From the NCBI GenBank assembly GCA_964392615.1, contig CAYMRB010000360.1:1-10426 (forward strand): 10,426 nucleotides of DNA, written 5' to 3'. This document shows, in pieces, positions 6,662-10,426 of this stretch. Below the pieces are notes generated by a model that was not told where the DNA came from, ran no database searches, and saw only the letters and a list, made by a program, of their open reading frames with translations. Made by a program: the position numbers and the translations under genes. This stretch comes from CAYMRB01 sp964392615 (GTDB lineage Bacteria; Planctomycetota; UBA8108). Each line of letters opens with the position of its first letter. The stretch's first letter is position 1.

Positions 6662-7151
6662 AGAGAGCGTTTCGATGAGTGCTGAGTGGTGGTGCAAAAC
6701 GTCCTGGGATCGAACCATCTCCACTCTGTGGGGCAGAGTGGAAGCCTCTGCAGATACCCGATGACCTCGACGCGAAGAGGCGAGAAGCGCGAGCGAAACG
6801 CCTCGCGACGAACCGGTGACGTGCAGGGCTTGCGAGGGTGCGATCGGAAACTGAGACCGAGGACCAAGTGCGGTGGGGGAGACGGACGGAGGGAGCAACG
6901 TGTCGAGTCGATCGTCAGAGCGCCGGGCGATGCGTGGTCGGGGCCGCCGAAGGCTCCCGCGGCTCGAGCTGCCTGCGCTCTCGAGTGCTCGAATATCGCG
7001 CCGAGCAGGACGAAACGGTCCCCGAGCACGTTGGCGGAGTTCCGCGCGAAAAGTCCAGAATGTCGTGACACATAGCCCGGCGGTCTCGTCTGCGCTCGGC
7101 ATTCCGTCTGACGCGAGCGACGTCGCGAAAGCTGCTCGGCCTCTGCGCCGG

Positions 7152-7646
7152 TCACGCCTCTTGCTCACTCCTACGCTCCCGCCACCGTCGCCTCCGCCGG
7201 GAGGAGGTGGCTCCGGCCATGCGGTGGAACTGCGGCCAGTCGGCGAAGCAGGTGCTGGCGGCGTGGACGAGCGCGAGTCCTTTGCCACTCCGGACGAGAT
7301 CCAGCAGAGCGGTCTCGAAGGCCTCTCCCCACGCCCTCTCCTTCTGTTGCGGCCAGGCGGTCCAATTGCTGAGGACGAGGTCGAAGTCCGAGAGGCGGGC
7401 TGCGTCGAAGCGCGCAGGGTCTTCGGTGACCTCGACTCGGAAACGCTTGCCCTCCGAGAGGATCTTCACCAGCTCCGGGGTCGTATGTCGCCAGTCGTGA
7501 TTGTTGCGGCCGCTGATGACGAGCACGTTCAGCGGGACCGAGCCCGCGGAGTCTTCGACCGGCGAAGCCGGAGACGACGATCCGAGGCACAGGGCCAGGC
7601 CGAGGATGGCGAGGCGGTACCGGACGCCGGACGCTGGATCGGACAT
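7152..7646 (-). pseudogene. ThuA-like domain protein, N-terminal part only
   Basis: The start at 7646 has GGAGG eight bases upstream and opens a signal peptide (RYRLAILGLALCLGSSSPAS, residues 9-28). Residues 39-147 match the first half of a ThuA/type-1 glutamine-amidotransferase-like domain, a family linked to trehalose utilisation and common in secreted planctomycete proteins: LNVLVISGRNNHDWRHTTP, ARLSDFDLVLSNW, then GKGLALVHAAS and WPQFHRMAGAT. Intact members continue for another ~100 or more residues after that motif. Here the frame changes into SSRRRRRWRERRSEQEA and stops at 7152. The domain is therefore cut near its middle and should not fold or act. The junction lies at about 7205. An alternative is a frameshift, but no ThuA continuation is visible in other frames to the left. 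Confidence 0.78.
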
Positions 7647-8103
7647 GAGGCTTGCCTCCGGGGAGCTGAAGTCGAGCCAGGAACCCTTCATCTCGCTCAC
7701 GGCCGCGTGGCAAAGCGGTGATCGAGGTCACGAGGACATCCTGCGTGCCGCTGGTTCGAAGAGCGCTTCTTGACCCCGATACGGTTGCCGTCCGTCCTCG
7801 CTGAGCTGACACGACCGAGCGCCCCGTCTGGGACTGCATGGCAGCGCGGGAGGCAGAGGAGGTGCCGGACGTGCTCCGGATCCGCGTTCGGTGCATCTGC
7901 GAGAGCTCGATCATCACGTCCTGCCGCCTGCGGCGCCGCTCTTCGCCATCGGGACCGAAACTGCGATCCTTGAAGCTACGAACAGCAACACAACTGCGGT
8001 GCTGCTATGGGACTGCACACCGAAACGCGCGCCATGAGCGCTCCGGGCAGCGCCGTTGGAACCACCATCGCAACCGTCGACGGCGTGACGGGAGGGCTGC
8101 GGT
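7647..8103. other. Stretch without an assignable gene
   Basis: It contains the upstream region of the ThuA remnant and the lead-in to the next dockerin remnant. Several open frames run through, none with a credible start or recognisable motif. No promoter could be fixed. Confidence 0.4.
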
Positions 8104-8276
8104 TCAGCCGCGGCGACTGCAAAGACGATGGAACGGCTGACCTTCCCGATGCTTCGTGCACGTTGAGCTGGCCCTTCCTCGGCGGCCCCGAGCCGGTCGC
8201 GCCGTTCCCGGAGTGCGGGACGTCGGAGCTGGCGGTGGATACGGAGCTGGGGTGCGTGGAGTCGGCGTGCCCGTGA
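8104..8276 (+). pseudogene. Dockerin-type remnant, single degenerate loop
   Basis: In frame it reads FSRGDCKDDGTADLPDASCT, then LSWPFLGGPEPVAPFPECG and a Glu/Cys-rich end to TGA at 8274-8276. The open frame extends to an ATG at 8007, but the residues in between carry no signal peptide or domain and there is no ribosome site. The loop has lost the usual SD (PD instead) and the FLFLG core is WPFLG, consistent with decay. It is a tail without a body, the sister of the remnant at 6108-6265. Confidence 0.62.
8181..8276 (+). repeat. Direct repeat copy B
   Basis: Partner of 6170-6265, 2,011 bases downstream in the same orientation. This copy keeps the open reading frame. Confidence 0.75.
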
Positions 8277-8534
8277 TGTGGCGGAGCGGAGGACGCGGAG
8301 ATTGTAGCCCTGCGCTCCGCGTTCTCCCTTCCGCCGTCCCGAGGTCGCTGTGCTCAGCGCTTGCGTAGGCGCGATAGTGGGGCGGTGCTGCCGATGGTTT
8401 CGGAGGAGGTTGATGTCGTCGGCCGAGTCGGAGACGATCAGCCTGAACGGCTCGCGTGTTTCGGTGTTGCCGGCGCGTTCGTGACGGCGGCACGCGCGAC
8501 CCGAAGACCACGAAGTGAGGAGAGAGGGCCCGCT
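8277..8534. other. Intergenic region before the SEC-C gene
   Basis: After the hairpin the frame of the next gene is open back to about 8361, but the residues there have no start with a ribosome site. A promoter is expected here and none could be fixed. Confidence 0.4.
8288..8327 (+). terminator. 13-bp hairpin after the dockerin remnant
   Basis: GGAGGACGCGGAG (8288-8300) pairs with CTCCGCGTTCTCC (8315-8327) over 13 positions, one of them G-T, with a 14-base loop. It starts 11 bases after the stop and is followed by CTTCC rather than a pure T-run. It is the strongest terminator-like structure in the window. Confidence 0.5.
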
Positions 8535-9533
8535 GTGATTCGCAAGAGAACGGAGCCTCAGCCGAGGACCTCGCCGGCGGCCGACCTGCGTTCGTTTCCA
8601 ACGAAGCTCGACTTGACGTGTTCGGAGTGCGCAACGACCGCAAAGTACGCGGTCGGCGCCGTGCTGCTCGACCCCGCCGCGTCCCATCGACCCATCGAGG
8701 AGCGCGTCTGCTTCATGGCGTGCTTTCGCTGCAAGCAGTGCGACGCCATCGGCCCGTGGGAGATCCCGGGCCCCACGGAGACCATGATTCTGCTTCATGC
8801 CACCTTCGCCGCGGCGGGTGAAGGGGACGGTCCCGTGCTCCTTGGCCGTCCGCAGCTATTCGACGGCACGGTCGCCAGGAGCGGCGAGCAGGCCGTCGCA
8901 CACCTGCGCGGTCTGATCGCCGAGGACCCTGAGAGTGTCTTTCTCTGGAGTCGGCTCGGCAACACGTATCGACGCGCTGACGAGCTCGAGGATGCCACGG
9001 CGTCCTACCGAAGAGCCCTCGAGATCGATCCGACCGACATCGAGAGCGCGCACTCGCTCGCGGAGATCCTCGAAGAGTCCGGCGCCCCGGCGCAAGAAGT
9101 CGCGAGGCTCTACCGGCTCGTGACCGAACACGCGTGGCAGAAGAAGGGCTCAACACCCGACCAGCTGCTTCGCGGCTGTGTCCGCAGTGCCCTGGAGTCG
9201 CTTTTCGAGCTCCACGAGGCGACCGACGGCGAAATCGAGATCTTCGCCGAACGCAAACTCGATGCTTCAGCGATCCCGGCGAAAGCGGCTGCCGTCGAGG
9301 TCCGCACGTTCGAGCTCTCGAGCGAAGAGTCCTGGGACGACTTTGTCTCCGACGTTCTTCGTGAGCCGCGCAAGCACTTCGCGGCGAGCAGGGGTGGCGG
9401 TCACTACCCGCGCAAACGTCCACGCGGGCTTCGCCGCACCAATACCCGCTGTTCTCTTCCCACGCGCAACGGTCCGTGCCCTTGCGGTAGCGGGCGGAAG
9501 TACAAGAACTGCTGTGCGAGGTCGCCCCGATAG
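8535..9533 (+). CDS. Zinc-ribbon / TPR / SEC-C motif protein
   Basis: A 332-residue cytoplasmic protein. I place the start at GTG 8535, seven bases behind a GAGGAGAGAGG; an in-frame ATG at 8394 lacks a ribosome site and would add an Arg-rich stretch. The N-terminus has Cys pairs CSEC (29-32) and CFRCKQC (63-69) that look like a split zinc ribbon. Residues about 115-197 hold tetratricopeptide-type helices (VFLWSRLGNTYRRADELEDA, ASYRRALEIDPTD), a protein-protein interaction module. The C-terminus is a SEC-C motif, NGPCPCGSGRKYKNCC (C315, C317, C326, C327), the zinc finger first known from SecA. SEC-C fused to TPR occurs in bacterial proteins of mostly unknown function; a role in binding ribosomes, SecA-like partners or nucleic acid is inference. 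All three modules are intact, which stands out among the damaged genes around it. Confidence 0.85.
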   Translation: MIRKRTEPQPRTSPAADLRSFPTKLDLTCSECATTAKYAVGAVLLDPAASHRPIEERVCFMACFRCKQCDAIGPWEIPGPTETMILLHATFAAAGEGDGPVLLGRPQLFDGTVARSGEQAVAHLRGLIAEDPESVFLWSRLGNTYRRADELEDATASYRRALEIDPTDIESAHSLAEILEESGAPAQEVARLYRLVTEHAWQKKGSTPDQLLRGCVRSALESLFELHEATDGEIEIFAERKLDASAIPAKAAAVEVRTFELSSEESWDDFVSDVLREPRKHFAASRGGGHYPRKRPRGLRRTNTRCSLPTRNGPCPCGSGRKYKNCCARSPR

Positions 9534-9601
9534 ATCGACCGTCTTCAGCCTCGGCTCACTGCGTCTCGGTCAAGGCGTCGCATCTGTCGCACCCACGCGG
9601 C

Positions 9602-9629
9602 TTGTCATCTTCGAGCGAATCTGGATACT
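9602..9629 (+). promoter_or_regulatory. Possible sigma-70-type promoter
   Basis: TTGTCA (9602-9607) and GATACT (9624-9629) are 16 bases apart and 42 bases before the start at 9672. Planctomycete promoter rules are poorly known, so this is only a suggestion. Confidence 0.22.
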
Positions 9630-9671
9630 GCCCGGGCCCGTCGTGATCTCCACCGGCAGAGGACTCCTATC

Positions 9672-10094
9672 ATGGGCACGATTAGCAACCGCCTCGACGC
9701 ACGCCTACGACAGAGCAAGAGATCGTCCGGGCGCCTTCAAGACCTGGCTCAGCAGGGCTTCTCCGAGGACGACCACGAGGAGGAGAGCGTTGGGTCGTTG
9801 ATTCGGGCAGGCCACGATCCGCTGCATGCCGAGTACGTCGCGGCCCAGAGATTCATGTCGCTGTTCTCCGAGGCGGTGACCTCGTTCGCAGAACTTGAGC
9901 CGTTCGGCCGGATCGTGGGGCCTGCCGAGGACGAGTACATGCCGTCGGGGCCTCCGTGGAGCCCGCTGACGAGCAGCTACTTCACCACCTGGGCTCTGCT
10001 CGACGTTCGATTCGGCCGTACTCGGTGTTGGAAAAAAGTCCGACGGGCCGGTCATGGCAGGTCTGTGGGCCATTCTATCCGCCACATGCCCTGA
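9672..10094 (+). CDS. Protein of unknown function, probably 3'-damaged
   Basis: The start at 9672 follows AGAGGA by eight bases. The first ~115 of 140 residues look like a normal soluble protein: basic MGTISNRLDARLRQSKR, an acidic stretch EDDHEEE, then helical DPLHAEYVAAQRFMSLFSEA and PFGRIVGPAEDEY, and a conserved-looking PSGPPWSPLTSSYFTTWALL followed by DVRFG. I cannot name the family. After DVRFG the residues become RTRCWKKVRRAGHGRSVGHS, Arg/His-rich and unlike the rest, directly before a run GGAAAAAAG at 10030-10038. This suggests a truncation or frameshift near 10015. I find no clear continuation in the other two plus frames. No signal peptide or membrane span is seen. It follows the SEC-C gene by 138 bases on the same strand and may have its own promoter. 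Confidence 0.55.
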   Translation: MGTISNRLDARLRQSKRSSGRLQDLAQQGFSEDDHEEESVGSLIRAGHDPLHAEYVAAQRFMSLFSEAVTSFAELEPFGRIVGPAEDEYMPSGPPWSPLTSSYFTTWALLDVRFGRTRCWKKVRRAGHGRSVGHSIRHMP

Positions 10095-10426
10095 AGGGTC
10101 GACGGACGTCACGAGGCCCTGCTCGAACTCGACGGAGATCAACTCCTCCCCGCCGAACTCAAGGACAGCCGTCTTGGGGGTACCTGCATGCTCCGGACCA
10201 TCCCGGACAGCGATTCCAGAGCATGCAGAGCGCGAGCTCTTCGAAAGCCGGTGTGCCCGCTGCCGTCCGATTGCCCGCAGGTCGGGCTCGAGGAGATGGC
10301 GGCGCTCAAGGGTGATCCGGCCTACGCGACGACGTCGACCGCGCTGGCGAGAACACGCATCTCGCCGACGTTAATTCGATGGACCATGACCGCGGCTCTG
10401 CTATGTTGCTCTCGACAACCATCGCC
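10095..10426. other. Stretch without an assignable gene
   Basis: On the minus strand a frame between about 10220 and 10050 reads PEHAGTPKTAVLEFGGEELI then SVEFEQGLVTSVDPSGHVAD, which looks protein-like but has no recognised family and no clear ends. The plus-strand frames here are Arg-rich shadows. The last ~60 bases are less GC-rich and could be the upstream region of a gene beyond the window. Confidence 0.35.

Larger units (their letters stand above)
6266..7151. other. Gene-free structured stretch
   Basis: No frame on either strand gives a convincing protein; the long frames present are Arg/Ser/Pro-rich shadows typical of GC-rich non-coding DNA. Within it lie inverted repeats at 6279-6311, 6342-6371 (CGTCACG / CGTGACG), 6465-6496 (ACTTCGGGAC / GTCCCGAAGT, perfect 10 bp, 12-base loop), 6631-6661 and 6720-6740 (CCACTCTG / CAGAGTGG, 5-base loop), plus a tRNA-like segment near 6395-6474. 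From about 6760 to 7151 I see nothing specific. Confidence 0.5.

Noticed and set aside
6690..6765. A second tRNA candidate (GGTTCGATCCC on the minus strand with a strong hairpin)
   Set aside because: The T-stem has only three pairs, the would-be anticodon loop lacks T33, and no acceptor stem forms.
6463..7288. Long minus-strand frames left of the ThuA remnant
   Set aside because: Arg/Ser/Pro-rich with no motifs, overlapping one another in different frames and not continuing the ThuA domain.
5300..8300. Integron cassette array (small ORFs with hairpins)
   Set aside because: A GTTGAGC occurs at 6277, but no matching RYYYAAC partner site or integrase is present, and the ORFs are gene ends rather than cassettes.
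1..10426. CRISPR array, transposase, prophage or toxin-antitoxin pair
   Set aside because: No regularly spaced short repeats, no terminal inverted repeats around an ORF and no recognisable proteins of these types were seen.

Overview
The window is GC-rich bacterial DNA and most likely comes from a member of the Planctomycetota. Three things point there: secreted proteins ending in paired dockerin-type calcium loops of the form GDANxDGxVDxSD...YLFLG, an ECF sigma factor followed directly by a kinase-type reading frame, and a Ser/Thr kinase with the N-terminal FLRDYP...EIREYF box followed by a PknB-like domain. This is inference from protein style; no rRNA or other taxonomic marker is present.

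Layout. 1-1296 (minus) is the N-terminal 432 residues of a transmembrane Ser/Thr kinase running off the left edge. 1522-1935 (plus) is a hybrid remnant that joins half a dockerin domain to part of another secreted-protein family. 1957-2580 (plus) is an intact ECF sigma factor. Directly behind it, 2601-3182 is a kinase stub whose homology stops at the ATP-binding loop. 3195-4289 (minus) is an intact secreted protein with a LamG-like domain and a dockerin pair. 4679-5107 (minus) is a dockerin tail without its protein, and 5088-5345 (plus) is a small gene-like ORF of unknown function. From about 5460 to 6265 there are only fragments: a dockerin remnant (minus), the last 55 codons of carB (plus) and a second, nonsense-mutated dockerin remnant (plus). 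6266-7151 is a gene-free stretch with hairpins and a tRNA-like segment. 7152-7646 (minus) is the N-terminal part of a ThuA-like secreted protein. 8104-8276 (plus) is a further dockerin remnant followed by a terminator-like hairpin. 8535-9533 (plus) is an intact zinc-ribbon/TPR/SEC-C protein, and 9672-10094 (plus) is an unrecognised protein whose last part looks out of frame.

Overall picture. Intact genes are few (sigma factor, LamG-dockerin protein, SEC-C protein, perhaps the 85-residue ORF). Most of the rest are gene ends joined at abrupt boundaries: six dockerin tails on both strands, a carB 3' end, a kinase 5' end and a ThuA 5' end. This looks like a rearrangement or gene-decay zone in which dockerin-coding DNA is repeatedly involved. 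I do not see a phage, transposase, integrase, CRISPR array or a coherent multi-gene system. The most unusual signals are a head-to-head junction of two 5'-truncated genes near 5623, a 96-bp direct repeat at 6170 and 8181, and two 10-bp hairpins with different stems but a shared loop core.
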